From positions 54,499 to 118,498 of the forward strand of contig JAFDVI010000005.1 in assembly GCA_018269055.1 (NCBI GenBank): a stretch of DNA of 64,000 nt. Reading direction: 5' to 3'. Below the pieces are notes generated by a model, which saw only the letters and a list, made by a program, of their open reading frames with translations, was not told where the DNA came from and did no database searches. The stretch's first letter is position 1. Each line of letters starts with the position of its first letter. This document shows, piece after piece, positions 19,527 to 32,561 of the stretch. Origin of the DNA: Acidobacteriota bacterium. Its GTDB lineage: Bacteria; Acidobacteriota; Blastocatellia; RBC074. The translations under genes and the position numbers were made by a program.

Positions 19527-20153
19527 TTATTTGTGCTGACTGGAAGCCGGAATAGCCTTTGCCCTTATCGCCGGTGCAGTTTCAGATTGCGCTTGCAAGT
19601 TTCGGCTGTAATCGAAAATATAATCCTTGTAACAGCCGTGTCCCATCCGAGTGTAAAAGTCGTAATCTTTCATTTCCTGATACGCGCGTTCGATGTCCCA
19701 TTTGTCTACTTCCATTCTGTAAACAGCGATCATCACTCCCGTGCGATGTTTTCCCCCCGCGCAATGAACATAGTACGGGCCGTTGGCTTCGTCGTTCACA
19801 ATTGCGAGAAATCTCTGTGCGGCGTCCGCTTCCGGGTAACGTTTCGGTTCCATCGGCAGGTTCACATAACGCAAGCCCGCACTTTCTGCCGCGGCTCTGG
19901 CGCCGCGTTCACTGTCACCACGCAGATCAACAATGGTCTTAATGCCGAGCGCAACCAGTTGACGATATTCATCCCCTTCAGGCTGCCCGCCTCTGTAAAT
20001 GTGATCGTTGACTTTGCCAAAATTCTCGATTGTCACTGCGGAGCGGCCTTTTTCCGCTTTGTGTTTGTCGGCAGCGACCCCAAAGATCGGCAAGAGCAAG
20101 AACATGGCCACGAATGACCATTGCAACCGTTGAGAAACTACACTTCTTTTCAT
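19527..20153 (-). CDS. Secreted dual-specificity/tyrosine phosphatase-like protein
   Basis: About 208 residues from the ATG at 20153, chosen because GAAGG lies six bases upstream and a signal peptide then begins the protein (SFVAMFLLLPIFGVAA). The cysteine-phosphatase signature CX5R is intact in VHCAGGKHRTGVMIAVYR, with an upstream aspartate region FGKVNDHIYRGGQP typical of bacterial DSP/PTP-like proteins. Likely acts in the periplasm. Substrate unknown. Followed by a terminator. Confidence 0.85.
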   Translation of the reverse strand: MKRSVVSQRLQWSFVAMFLLLPIFGVAADKHKAEKGRSAVTIENFGKVNDHIYRGGQPEGDEYRQLVALGIKTIVDLRGDSERGARAAAESAGLRYVNLPMEPKRYPEADAAQRFLAIVNDEANGPYYVHCAGGKHRTGVMIAVYRMEVDKWDIERAYQEMKDYDFYTRMGHGCYKDYIFDYSRNLQAQSETAPAIRAKAIPASSQHK

Positions 20154-20433
20154 ATACATCCTTCTGATATCCGAATTGATGGATGGTTCGCCCGGGGATG
20201 CAAACCGCAACAAAGCCAGTTTTTCTAAATCCGTTATGCGTGTCGCCCGGTCTACAGCAATGTAGCCGAGAATGAATAAATCGTTTTGATCGGGGAGGTT
20301 ACAAGGCGATTTCACTTTGATATCTTACGGGAGTACATGCATCTTACTTGACCAAAGCTAAACAGAAGATAAACGGCAAAAAAGTTTTCCCGGAATTCCC
20401 AGACGAAAATAAGCCTTCAAATCTACAGGGGGG

Positions 20434-21768
20434 TCACTTTTTCCAGAGCGTTTCAATTAGCTCAGGCTTTTCCAAGAGGCGTCCGTTCGGCAAGCCTTCT
20501 ATCACCAGAACCGAAAGATCGCGCATTTCAATGGTTGCCTGACCCTCCGGTGTCTGAAAACTGCGTTCGGTTTCGTTCTTTGTCGGAAGCGGCTTGGCTT
20601 GGGGGTAGCGTTTGCGCGTGCGTTCGGCGTAGGCGCGAAAGAATTCCGCGGCGTCTTTCTCCGTATCCCACTTGCTCAGATGTGTCAGCAGCAATTGACC
20701 GGTTTTGGCATTTTCGTACAGCACGGATTGATCCCCGCTCCAGCCTGCTGCCGCCTGCCGCGCTTCTTTCTTGCCAATAAATTCCGTCAGAATCAAAGTG
20801 TAGCCAAATTCGCCGTTCACATCGGCATCAACCCGTTTCCAATCCGCGCCGATCATTTTGGAAATATCGGGCAATTCGACTTTGATCGGCAGTTCTCCGG
20901 CGACGTACTTTTCAAAGTGAATAATCTGCTCGGTGGATTGCGGCAAATCCGTGAAAGCTTGCGATACGCCAGCCCAGCCGCGTTTCTTCAGCATTTCCTG
21001 GACGAATGTCGCGCCGTAAATGTACGAAAACATCAGCGATTCGCGCAGCGCCATCGGCGCCGACAAAAACACTTTCTGCTGCTCGCGTTCGGCTTGGGCC
21101 AGGGACTGATCCGCGAATCCGGCAATGCTGGGCAATTTGGTGATGTCACTGCCCATCGGTTTCAACTGATAGTTGTACATCAGCGCGGTGGCATCGCCTT
21201 CGATCAGGGCGTGAATCGCCGTTTCACGGTCGCCGTCTCCGCTTGGCCATTTTTCGAATCGCATCAAATTGAAATGCTGATCTTGAAGCGCGTGCTGAAG
21301 CTCGTGCGCCATCACAGGTTTTTGCTGCTCTAAGTCGTTCCAATCGGCTAGAAACAGTTCCTTGGTTTTGGGACGGTAAAAGCCAGCGACCTGTTCGGTC
21401 ATCAACCGGATCATAAATTCGCGGTATTTGAAATCCTTGGGAACCAACCCGTAAGCAATCAGGGTTTTGTTCGTCGCTTCGATTTCTTCAGGCGTGGATT
21501 CTTCTTCAAAGCCGAGAATGATCTCCTGCTCGATTTCGGCGCGGGATTTGGCTCCGCTTTTGACCGGCGAAAGGATTTTCAACCCGCGCAGCTTGCTGAC
21601 TTCTTCCAGCAATTGGTTGGTGGCTTCCAGCACCTTGGCTGTGTTGGCCGTGTTGGATGCCGCGATGTTGGGTTCGACGGCCTTTCGCGCAGGTTGTTGC
21701 GCCACCAACGTGATATTGGCAATGGCCAGAAAGACCAAACAAGCGGCGAGAAATATACGTTTTGACAT
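20434..21768 (-). CDS. Secreted HExxH-containing protein of unknown function
   Basis: 444 residues with an N-terminal signal peptide (FLAACLVFLAIANITLVAQQ). A zincin-like motif is visible in MAHELQHALQDQHFNL (HELQH, about residue 155), suggesting a gluzincin-type metallopeptidase or a relic of one. The rest (for example GLVPKDFKYREFMIRLMTEQ and VAGFYRPKTKELFLADW) resembles uncharacterised proteins of Acidobacteriota. It is divergent from the thioesterase gene, about 100 bases away. Confidence 0.75.
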   Translation of the reverse strand: MSKRIFLAACLVFLAIANITLVAQQPARKAVEPNIAASNTANTAKVLEATNQLLEEVSKLRGLKILSPVKSGAKSRAEIEQEIILGFEEESTPEEIEATNKTLIAYGLVPKDFKYREFMIRLMTEQVAGFYRPKTKELFLADWNDLEQQKPVMAHELQHALQDQHFNLMRFEKWPSGDGDRETAIHALIEGDATALMYNYQLKPMGSDITKLPSIAGFADQSLAQAEREQQKVFLSAPMALRESLMFSYIYGATFVQEMLKKRGWAGVSQAFTDLPQSTEQIIHFEKYVAGELPIKVELPDISKMIGADWKRVDADVNGEFGYTLILTEFIGKKEARQAAAGWSGDQSVLYENAKTGQLLLTHLSKWDTEKDAAEFFRAYAERTRKRYPQAKPLPTKNETERSFQTPEGQATIEMRDLSVLVIEGLPNGRLLEKPELIETLWKK

Positions 21769-21866
21769 GCTTTAACCTTTCACGGTAAACAACAGATTAG
21801 TGCCAGGAACGGCGGTCACTGTACCATCCGGCCAGATCAATTCAAACAAGGAAAGCCTTTGAAACC

Positions 21867-22316
21867 ATGAGCAATACGCATCACGATTGGAGCGAAACCC
21901 GATTGCGCGTCCGGTACGCTGAAACCGACCAGGCTGGAGTCGTTTACCACTCAAACTATCTGATCTGGTTTGAAGTCGGTCGCGTCGAACTGTGCCGCGA
22001 TTACGGATTCAATTACCGCGATATGGAAACCGACGCCGACGCCTATTTGCCCGTGACCGAATGCCGCGTGAAGTATCGCGTCCCAGCCAAATACGACGAC
22101 GAAATCATTATTCGGTCGAAAGTGACCGACCTGCGCAGCCGCGCCATCAAATTCGCTTATGAAGTTCGCCGCGCCAGCGATAATGCTTTGCTGGCCGAAG
22201 GCGAAACCCATCACATTGTGATGAACGGCGATGGTCGCGCCAAAGCCTTTCCGCCCGATTACGCGGAAAAGATGAAAGGCAAAAAAGTTTTGCTCGCCAA
22301 CCAGGAGACTCAATGA
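21867..22316 (+). CDS. YbgC/4-hydroxybenzoyl-CoA-type acyl-CoA thioesterase
   Basis: Hot-dog-fold thioesterase of 149 residues. The family motif with the catalytic aspartate is clear: VRYAETDQAGVVYHSNYLIW. AAGGAAAG lies upstream. Its stop overlaps the start of the next gene by four bases (ATGA), so the two are translationally coupled. YbgC-type enzymes hydrolyse short acyl-CoAs; the true substrate is not evident. Confidence 0.9.
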   Translation: MSNTHHDWSETRLRVRYAETDQAGVVYHSNYLIWFEVGRVELCRDYGFNYRDMETDADAYLPVTECRVKYRVPAKYDDEIIIRSKVTDLRSRAIKFAYEVRRASDNALLAEGETHHIVMNGDGRAKAFPPDYAEKMKGKKVLLANQETQ

Positions 22317-23176
22317 AATTCAAACCACTCGCTTTGATTGCTGTTCTTGTTCTGACCTTGATTGTGGGATGCGCCGACACCGCTCGCCCAAATACTGCGG
22401 AATCGTTCAAACGCGGATTGGCCGTGCAACTGTGGAGTTTCCGCAACGATTTCAAAAAAGACGTTCCCGGCACGTTGAAACGCGTGCATGACCTTGGCTT
22501 CAATTATGTTGAACTCGCTGGAACCTACGGAATGACGGCGCAGCAGTTTCGCACCGAACTCGACAAAGCCGGATTGAAAGCCATCAGCATGCACATTGAT
22601 CTGAAAACCGCGCGCGACAAAATTGACGACGTGATTCGTGACGCCAAAATCCTGGGCGTTGAAGACGTGGGCGTGCCGTGGATCAAATCCCCGTTTACCA
22701 AAGCTGACTGCCAGCAGGCGATTCAGGTGTTCAATCAAGCAGGCGAAAAACTGGCGGCCAACGGCTTGCGGTTTTTCTACCACGTGCACGGTTACGAATT
22801 CGTCCCGAACGAAGGCGACAAGGGAACACTATTTGATTTGATGATGGCGAAAACCAATCCGAAATTTGTCCACTTTCAGTTGGACACCTACCACGTCGCT
22901 TATCCGGGGCAAGACCCTGCGGCGTTGCTGCGCCAATTCCCCGGACGGTTTATCTCGCTGCATTTGAAAGACATCCGCAAAGATTTCGTTGGTGACAATT
23001 CCGGCGCATTCCGGGAAAAAGACGCTGTGCCGATGGGACAGGGAAAGATCAACTGGCCGGAACTGCTGAAAGCTTCCGAAAAAGAAGGCATCAAATGGTA
23101 CATTCTGGAAGATGAAACCACGCCCGTTTGGCAAAACGTTCAGCAAAGCCTGAAGTACCTAGAAACGGTCAAGTAG
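22313..23176 (+). CDS. Sugar phosphate isomerase/epimerase-fold lipoprotein
   Basis: TIM-barrel protein of the xylose-isomerase-like/AP-endonuclease-2 family, 287 residues, with a lipoprotein signal (LVLTLIVGC, lipobox cysteine about residue 20). Core stretches: GLAVQLWSFRNDF, LGFNYVELAGTYGMT, HFQLDTYHVAYPGQDP and FISLHLKDIRKDF. Such secreted members are frequent in Acidobacteriota and Planctomycetota and are linked to sugar metabolism by homology only. Confidence 0.87.
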   Translation: MKFKPLALIAVLVLTLIVGCADTARPNTAESFKRGLAVQLWSFRNDFKKDVPGTLKRVHDLGFNYVELAGTYGMTAQQFRTELDKAGLKAISMHIDLKTARDKIDDVIRDAKILGVEDVGVPWIKSPFTKADCQQAIQVFNQAGEKLAANGLRFFYHVHGYEFVPNEGDKGTLFDLMMAKTNPKFVHFQLDTYHVAYPGQDPAALLRQFPGRFISLHLKDIRKDFVGDNSGAFREKDAVPMGQGKINWPELLKASEKEGIKWYILEDETTPVWQNVQQSLKYLETVK

Positions 23177-23208
23177 GAAATGGGCGGCTCAAGCTAAGGG
23201 AATAGATT

Positions 23209-25158
23209 ATGGCTAAAAAGGACGTCGGGTTTCATACACATCGTGAAGCTCTAGAATTCCGAAACAATGAGCACTTACAGCAACTAGCCGCACTTTTCTC
23301 CAGCAAAGGGAATCCGACGAAAAAAGCTGCGCTTGTCGGCTTGATTGAAAATGAAATGGCTGGCGAAAAGCTGCGCAAAGTTTACGAGCGGCTTGATGAA
23401 ATGCAGCAGAATGCCATTAAAGAATCCGTTTGGGATCAGGAAGGATGGTTTCGGGCGGATCGGTTCGGTGCGAAATATGGCGGAACACCAGTGTTCTCAA
23501 CTAACGCCGAAAGCCGAAGATTCGGCGGGTTTTATGATGGGATGCCGTCATTGCTTTGCCTGTTTCTCTTTAATCCAGACCGATACAACAATCCTTGGAG
23601 AGGTTGGATTCTGCCCCGAGATTTGCAGCAACGATTGCAAGAGTTCGTTCCGCGTCCTTCTCTCGTCAAGCTAAACACGGCTGACGAATTGCCCGAATTC
23701 CTGAAACAAGAAGAAAGCGAATGGGAATTGGCAGACGATGATCCGGGGATCACTGTGATTCGTGGCAATGAGGCTTTCGTTATGCCGAGTAAGGACCCGA
23801 AAGTCACCAAAACCATTCACCAGGTTCTTTTGAATAAACGTGACACCGAACGCGATGCTGCGCAGGAATTGACTATGCTGTTGCGGTTAATCGAGAAAGG
23901 CCAAGTCACGGTTAGCGACAAAACCTTTCAGCCTTCTTCCGCCAGCGAAGAGGAAATTGCCAAGCTCTTACGAAATGGTGATTTCTATGTGTCCAAGCCT
24001 AAAACCAAACGAGGCGCCTCGGATCAGGAAATTGGGCCGATCAAAGCCTTTGCTTGGCCACTGCTTCTACAGGCGGCCAAACTCGCCGAACTGAATGGCA
24101 GAAAATTGGCGCTAACCAAAGCGGGCCGGTCAGCGTTGTCGTCTCAACCGGCGGAAACGCTACGCTTGGTTTGGCATCGCTGGCTGAAGTCGAAATTGCT
24201 GGACGAGTTCAATCGCATCGAAATTATCAAAGGCAAAGGTCATCAACGCGGGCGCAATATTACCGCTGTCGAACCGCGGCGCGCCGTGTTGAACGAAGCC
24301 TTGAAGCAATGTCCCGTTGGTCAGTGGGTGCAGATTGACGATTTCTTCCGGTATCTGAAAGCCGCGTCTTTTGAATTTGAAGTCGCGCACGAAGCCATTT
24401 TTCTATATGTCGAAGATCAGGAATATGGTCATCTCGGCGATCTTCGATATTGGACGGAATGGTTGCTGCTGCAGGGGCGTTACACGATGTGTTTGCTGTT
24501 TGAATACGCCGCAACGCTGGGAATGATTGATGTCGCGTATGTTGATCCGAAGAAAGCGCGCCGCGACTGGCGGGAATTATGGGGCGTGGACGATCTGGAT
24601 TTCTTTAGCCGTTATGACGGGCTGATGTATTTTCGGCTCAACCCGCTCGGCGCTTACTGCCTGGAGCTTACTGATCAATACACGCCCCAGCAAATCGAAG
24701 CCCGCGCCCGTTTGACTGTTTTGCCGAGTCTGCGCGTTACAGTCAGCGGCGGCGAACTGTCGCTCGACGAAGCGATGTTGCTCGAAACCTGGGCCGATAA
24801 AGAGTCTGACGGCGTTTGGCAACTGAGCCAGGAAAAAGCGATTCAAACAATCGAAACCGGCGGCCAGATTTCCGAACTCCACCAGTTCCTGAAAGCGCGC
24901 GACGAACAGGAATTGCCCGAACTCGTCGAAGGTTTCATCGTCACCACCGAACGCCGTGCCCGCGCCTGCAAAGAAAAAGGGAAAGCATTACTGGTCGAAT
25001 GCACCGACGCCGAGATTGCTGAACAAATCGCCACGCACGAGAAAATGGAGAAGCTCTGCCTGCGCGCAGGCGACAAGCATTTGGTGGTGCTGGCGGATGC
25101 AGAAGAACAATTCAGAAAGGTGTTGCGGCTACTGGGCTATGGGATGCCGCGCGTGTAA
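23209..25158 (+). CDS. Large unknown protein with helicase-associated-like region
   Basis: 649 residues; I do not recognise it firmly. The N-terminus (NEHLQQLAALFSSKGNPTKK then ALVGLIENEM) looks like a SAP-type helix-extended-helix DNA-binding motif. The C-terminal 200 residues (LTVLPSLRVTVSGGELSLDE, LETWADKESDGVWQLSQEKA, FLKARDEQELPELVEGF) resemble the domain attached to XPB-like helicases (Helicase_C_3-like), but there are no Walker motifs, so it is not itself a helicase. It starts a plus-strand run that continues into a toxin-like pair and a restriction-modification system, suggesting a defence role. Confidence 0.6.
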   Translation: MAKKDVGFHTHREALEFRNNEHLQQLAALFSSKGNPTKKAALVGLIENEMAGEKLRKVYERLDEMQQNAIKESVWDQEGWFRADRFGAKYGGTPVFSTNAESRRFGGFYDGMPSLLCLFLFNPDRYNNPWRGWILPRDLQQRLQEFVPRPSLVKLNTADELPEFLKQEESEWELADDDPGITVIRGNEAFVMPSKDPKVTKTIHQVLLNKRDTERDAAQELTMLLRLIEKGQVTVSDKTFQPSSASEEEIAKLLRNGDFYVSKPKTKRGASDQEIGPIKAFAWPLLLQAAKLAELNGRKLALTKAGRSALSSQPAETLRLVWHRWLKSKLLDEFNRIEIIKGKGHQRGRNITAVEPRRAVLNEALKQCPVGQWVQIDDFFRYLKAASFEFEVAHEAIFLYVEDQEYGHLGDLRYWTEWLLLQGRYTMCLLFEYAATLGMIDVAYVDPKKARRDWRELWGVDDLDFFSRYDGLMYFRLNPLGAYCLELTDQYTPQQIEARARLTVLPSLRVTVSGGELSLDEAMLLETWADKESDGVWQLSQEKAIQTIETGGQISELHQFLKARDEQELPELVEGFIVTTERRARACKEKGKALLVECTDAEIAEQIATHEKMEKLCLRAGDKHLVVLADAEEQFRKVLRLLGYGMPRV

Positions 25159-25175
25159 ACCAAGTGAGGTAGCCG

Positions 25176-25499
25176 ATGGCCCTATTTCCTTGCCCATACT
25201 TACAAGCCGAAGTCGAAATGACAGACGAGCGAGAACAACACATCGCCGAGCAGCATCCGGACATACTGCCTGAGCACCTGGACGAACTGGCTGAAACTCT
25301 GGCCGTCCCCGATCAAATTCGCCGCAGCGCTCGCTTCAACAATGCTCGACTTTTCACTCGCTGGTTCGATAATGTCCGAGATGGGAAACACATCGTTGTT
25401 GTTGTCACCGATGCCGCGCCGAACGAAAGGCACTGGGTGATAACCGCATACATCGCCAGAAAGCTGGCAGGAGGAGTAATCGAATGGACACGAAGCTGA
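25176..25499 (+). CDS. Small nuclease-like (RelE/PBECR-type) candidate toxin
   Basis: 107 residues with GAGG seven bases before the ATG. The pattern DEREQHIAEQHPDIL, then RRSARFNNARLFTRWF, GKHIVVVVTD and ERHWVITAYIARKLAGG resembles small RelE/barnase-like proteins of phages and toxin modules. Its end overlaps the DUF2283 gene by 16 bases, a toxin-antitoxin style arrangement. Assignment is by pattern only. Confidence 0.55.
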   Translation: MALFPCPYLQAEVEMTDEREQHIAEQHPDILPEHLDELAETLAVPDQIRRSARFNNARLFTRWFDNVRDGKHIVVVVTDAAPNERHWVITAYIARKLAGGVIEWTRS

Positions 25500-25723
25500 G
25501 TTTCAAATACGACCGTGAAGCCGACATTCTGTACATCAACAAACTGAAACCGTATGCCGATCAAGAGTCCGAAGAATTGGGAGATGATGTGATCGCGCGG
25601 CTAAATCCAATGACCGGCGAGGTCGAGAATCTTGAAATTCTGTTTTTCTCTACACGGCTTTTGCGGCATGACCTTTTGGAATTGCCTATCGCGGCTGACT
25701 TGAGAATCTCTGCGACGGTTTGA
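25484..25723 (+). CDS. DUF2283 protein, candidate antitoxin
   Basis: 79 residues, a DUF2283 member: KFKYDREADILYI-like start (LSFKYDREADILYINKLKPY) and a C-terminal ENLEILFFSTRL segment. AGGAGG precedes the ATG. DUF2283 genes commonly pair with a small gene such as the overlapping one upstream, and are thought of as antitoxins, though this is not proved. Confidence 0.75.
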   Translation: MDTKLSFKYDREADILYINKLKPYADQESEELGDDVIARLNPMTGEVENLEILFFSTRLLRHDLLELPIAADLRISATV

Positions 25724-25761
25724 ATTGCACCAATTACAGTTGCACCAGTTTTGGGTAAGCC

Positions 25762-26388
25762 ATGGGAATCGAAGAACAAATCAAGCAATTGGCTGACCAG
25801 TACGCCAACGAACTTCAAGAAAAGATGAACCTCCGTGTCCGTGAAATGGAGAACGACGATCAATCGCACTTTCTCATCTACCGCGTGCTGGGCGTTGCCG
25901 CAGAAGAAGGCCAATTGATTGATGAGTATCAAAACAAAGGACGGCTTCTTTACAACAATGCAGGGACATTTCTTGAAAAGGCCACGATGTTGTGTTTTCA
26001 GTCACGTTTTCCTGAAGCAAAACGTTGCGAGATTTCGAATACCAGGGGAAAGAAGCCTAAAAAATTCGAGATTGATTGCCTGATCAATAACGATGCAATT
26101 GAAATCAAATGGCGTGATGCGACAACGGATGGGGATCATAAGAATAAAGAGCGCACTCGCTTGGAAGTTATCCAGGAAGCTGGGTACCGTCCTATACGAG
26201 TAATGTTTTACTATCCGAATCGCGCCCAAGCAGTCAAGATACAAGCAAAACTCAAAGGTCTTTATGAGGAACTGGGAGGGCTGTATTTCTCTGGGGCTTC
26301 TGCTTGGAATTTTGTGTATGAGCAAACCGGGATTGATTTGAAAATGATTCTTGAAAGGTTGGCAGATGAAAAAGTTGCAAGAAGCTGA
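25762..26388 (+). CDS. ApaLI-like type II restriction endonuclease
   Basis: 208 residues. A PD-(D/E)xK-type core is visible: KKFEIDCLINNDAIEIKWRD, giving D and the ExK pair. The flanking text (YNNAGTFLEKATMLCFQSRF, HKNKERTRLEVIQEAGYRP, VRVMFYYPNRAQA-like PIRVMFYYPNRAQAVKIQ) matches my memory of ApaLI-family enzymes, which cut GTGCAC; the cut site here is inference. The methyltransferase gene starts inside its last 23 bases, as in a coupled restriction-modification pair. Confidence 0.7.
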   Translation: MGIEEQIKQLADQYANELQEKMNLRVREMENDDQSHFLIYRVLGVAAEEGQLIDEYQNKGRLLYNNAGTFLEKATMLCFQSRFPEAKRCEISNTRGKKPKKFEIDCLINNDAIEIKWRDATTDGDHKNKERTRLEVIQEAGYRPIRVMFYYPNRAQAVKIQAKLKGLYEELGGLYFSGASAWNFVYEQTGIDLKMILERLADEKVARS

Positions 26389-27655
26389 AATAGAGTTGCT
26401 TGAAGGCGACTGCCTTCAACTGCTGCCTGAATTGCGAACAGGCAGCATGGATTTGGTCTATCTCGACCCGCCTTTTTTCACACAAAAAGTTCACAAGCTG
26501 CATACCCGCGCGCGCGACCGCGAATTTTCGTTCGCCGATTTGTGGGTGTCGCACAGCGAGTACGCCGCGTTTCTTTACCCCCGGCTACGCGAATTGCGGC
26601 GGGTATTGACCGAGAGCGGCTCGCTCTTCTTTCATTGCGACCGCAATGCCTCGCACGTCGTGCGGGCATTGCTGGATGAGGTGTTCGGCGTGGAGATGTT
26701 TCGTGCGGAAATCATCTGGCATTACCGCCGCTGGTCGAATGCGCAAAAGGGCTTGCTGCCCGCGCATCAGACGATTTTCTTTTACACCAAATCGGACGAA
26801 TACGTCTTTCATCCGCAATATCAGGACTATTCGCCCGCCACCAACGTTGATCAGATTTTGCAGCGACGCAAACGTGATGAATTCGGCAAAGCCGTTTATG
26901 ACCGCGACGCGGACGGGCAAGTCATTGCAAACGGAGGCAAGAAAGGTGTGCCGTTGAGTGATGTGTGGGATCTTCCCTACCTCAATCCCAAAGCGAAAGA
27001 GCGCGTGGGCTACCCCACGCAAAAGCCTGTGCTGTTGTTGGAACGCATCATCGCATTGACGACGAACCCCGGCGCGTGGGTGCTTGATCCGTTTTGCGGC
27101 AGCGGCACGACGCTGGTGGCAACCAAGCTGCTGGGGCGGCACGGCATTGGGATGGATGTTTCCGCCGAGGCGTTGGAACTGGCTCGCCGCCGCGTGCAAG
27201 AGCCGGAACGCAGCGAATCGAATTTGTTGAATGAAGGGCGTGAGTCGTACCGGCAGGCGGACGAGCGATTGTTGGCCTTGCTGGAAGGCTTGGCTTACGT
27301 ACCAGTGCAACGCAATAAAGGCATTGACGCGATTCTCAAGGAAGACATTCAGGGCCGCCCGGTGCTGATTCGCATTCAACGCCCGCACGAAACAGTGCTG
27401 GAAGCGGCGCAGCAGGTCGCGCAAGCTGCAGTGAACAAGCAAGCCGCTGCCTTATTCGTCATCAAAACAAATGAGGGCGGCGTTCTGCCTTTTTTCAATG
27501 AGTTGCCTGCCGGAGTGAGAGTGATCGAAGCGCCTGCCCTAGAAATCGTCTCTGTGATGGAGATGCTGCGAATGAACAGCCGCATCGAATACGACGTAAC
27601 CGATTTTGAAGCAGACTTGCACACACTGGAAGAACTGAGAACCACAGCCGGTTAA
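26366..27655 (+). CDS. DNA methyltransferase of the restriction-modification pair
   Basis: Beta-class amino methyltransferase of about 429 residues, starting at the ATG 26366 (AAGG eight bases upstream). Catalytic motif IV DPPF comes first (DLVYLDPPFFTQKVH) and the SAM-binding motif I later (WVLDPFCGSGTTLVATKLLG), the beta order; it would modify adenine N6 or cytosine N4. After the methylase core, about 150 residues remain, including KGIDAILKEDIQGRP then VLIRIQRP, which looks like a worn Mrr-type nuclease fold. It overlaps the restriction gene. metH follows 28 bases later. Confidence 0.88.
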   Translation: MKKLQEAEIELLEGDCLQLLPELRTGSMDLVYLDPPFFTQKVHKLHTRARDREFSFADLWVSHSEYAAFLYPRLRELRRVLTESGSLFFHCDRNASHVVRALLDEVFGVEMFRAEIIWHYRRWSNAQKGLLPAHQTIFFYTKSDEYVFHPQYQDYSPATNVDQILQRRKRDEFGKAVYDRDADGQVIANGGKKGVPLSDVWDLPYLNPKAKERVGYPTQKPVLLLERIIALTTNPGAWVLDPFCGSGTTLVATKLLGRHGIGMDVSAEALELARRRVQEPERSESNLLNEGRESYRQADERLLALLEGLAYVPVQRNKGIDAILKEDIQGRPVLIRIQRPHETVLEAAQQVAQAAVNKQAAALFVIKTNEGGVLPFFNELPAGVRVIEAPALEIVSVMEMLRMNSRIEYDVTDFEADLHTLEELRTTAG

Positions 27656-27683
27656 ATGATAAGCAGGAAAAGGAAATACCTGA

Positions 27684-31379
<3,696 letters not shown>

Positions 31380-31429
31380 CTTTGTACCGAGCGGCTAAGT
31401 AAAATGGCTGCGAATCAGAAGGAGTTTTT

Positions 31430-31645
31430 ATGTCGCAGTTAGTTTTTGAAGGAACCTGGGAAGAGGTCGTTTGTCATTCGTCCGAATTGGCGGGGAAGAA
31501 AGTGCGCCTGACGGTCCTCGAAGAATCACCAGACGAAGAACGTGCCGCCGCAGCCGCTGCGATTCGTGAAGGAATGGAAAGTTTCCAGCGAGGTGAAGGC
31601 CGCCCAGCCAGAGAGGCCTTGGAAGAGTTGAAGCGACAGTTCTAA
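31430..31645 (+). CDS. Small acidic antitoxin-like protein
   Basis: 71 residues with a good ribosome-binding site (AAGGAG). Text: VFEGTWEEVVCHSSELAGKK, VRLTVLEESPDEE, then an alanine- and glutamate-rich helix ending EALEELKRQF. Short beta-rich start plus charged helix resembles uncharacterised antitoxin-like proteins that precede PIN or RelE toxins, but no toxin gene follows. It may be an orphan. Confidence 0.65.
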   Translation: MSQLVFEGTWEEVVCHSSELAGKKVRLTVLEESPDEERAAAAAAIREGMESFQRGEGRPAREALEELKRQF

Positions 31646-31714
31646 ACAATTCACCAGCGATCAACTCTCAGCCAGAGTTGATGAACTCAGCAGTCAAAAG
31701 GAGAAAAGGAAACT

Positions 31715-32470
31715 GTGAACGTATTTTTGGATCAAGTCCCATTTCCCGAACCGGAATTCGTAGACAATCCCGAACCGCGTTGTCCGTGCGTGTTGTTGCT
31801 GGACACATCGGGTTCGATGAAAGACGAGCGGAAAATCACAGTTCAGGTTCCGCAGTCGCCGGTGCAGCAGTTATTGAACAGTTCGCCGGTGACCGGCAAT
31901 GTCCGCCCGATTGATGAATTGAATGCGGGTTTGCGAGCGTTTCGCGATGAATTGATGGCGGATGAACTGGCCGTCAAACGGGTCGAATTGTCCTTGGTGA
32001 CCTTTGGGCCGGTGCGACGGCTGACGGAATTTCAAACGCCGGATGTTTTTCGTCCGCCGCAACTGACAGCCGAAGGCGACACGCCGATGGGAGCGGCCAT
32101 CGAACAAGCCATTCAACTGGTCAATGACCGCAAAGCCGTTTATCGCCAAAACGGTATTTCCTATTACCGCCCGTGGATTTTCCTGATCAGCGACGGCGAA
32201 CCGACCGATAATTGGCGGCATTCGGCGGAACTGGTTCGCAACGGTGAGCATGCCAAAGCCTTTGCGTTTTTTGCCGTTGGTGTTGAAGGCGCAGATTTCA
32301 ACAAGCTCGGTCAGATTTCCGTTCGCCAGCCGCTGCGGCTAAACGGGTTGCGATTCCATGAAATGTTTATGTGGCTGTCGTCGTCGCTTGGGTACGTGTC
32401 GCGCTCCGGCCTGAACGACGAAATCAAACTGGCCAATCCAGTCACGCCTGACGGATGGGCTTCTCTTTAG
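31715..32470 (+). CDS. VWA-domain protein (TerY-like)
   Basis: 251 residues, GTG start after AAAGGAAACT. A von Willebrand A domain with full [16 protein letters not shown], the threonine in [13 protein letters not shown] and the aspartate in [10 protein letters not shown]. TerY proteins of this type act with a PP2C phosphatase and a kinase in phosphorylation triads linked to tellurite-resistance and stress systems; both partners follow here. About 25 extra residues ([19 protein letters not shown]) are inserted after the first MIDAS loop. Confidence 0.88.
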   Translation: MNVFLDQVPFPEPEFVDNPEPRCPCVLLLDTSGSMKDERKITVQVPQSPVQQLLNSSPVTGNVRPIDELNAGLRAFRDELMADELAVKRVELSLVTFGPVRRLTEFQTPDVFRPPQLTAEGDTPMGAAIEQAIQLVNDRKAVYRQNGISYYRPWIFLISDGEPTDNWRHSAELVRNGEHAKAFAFFAVGVEGADFNKLGQISVRQPLRLNGLRFHEMFMWLSSSLGYVSRSGLNDEIKLANPVTPDGWASL

Positions 32471-32561
32471 GAGTTGGGAGATAGGAGATAGAGCCTTGCT
32501 TCGGATGGGCCCTCTGGCAAAATTTCCAACTCCTATCCCCGAACTCCCATCTCCAGCATTT

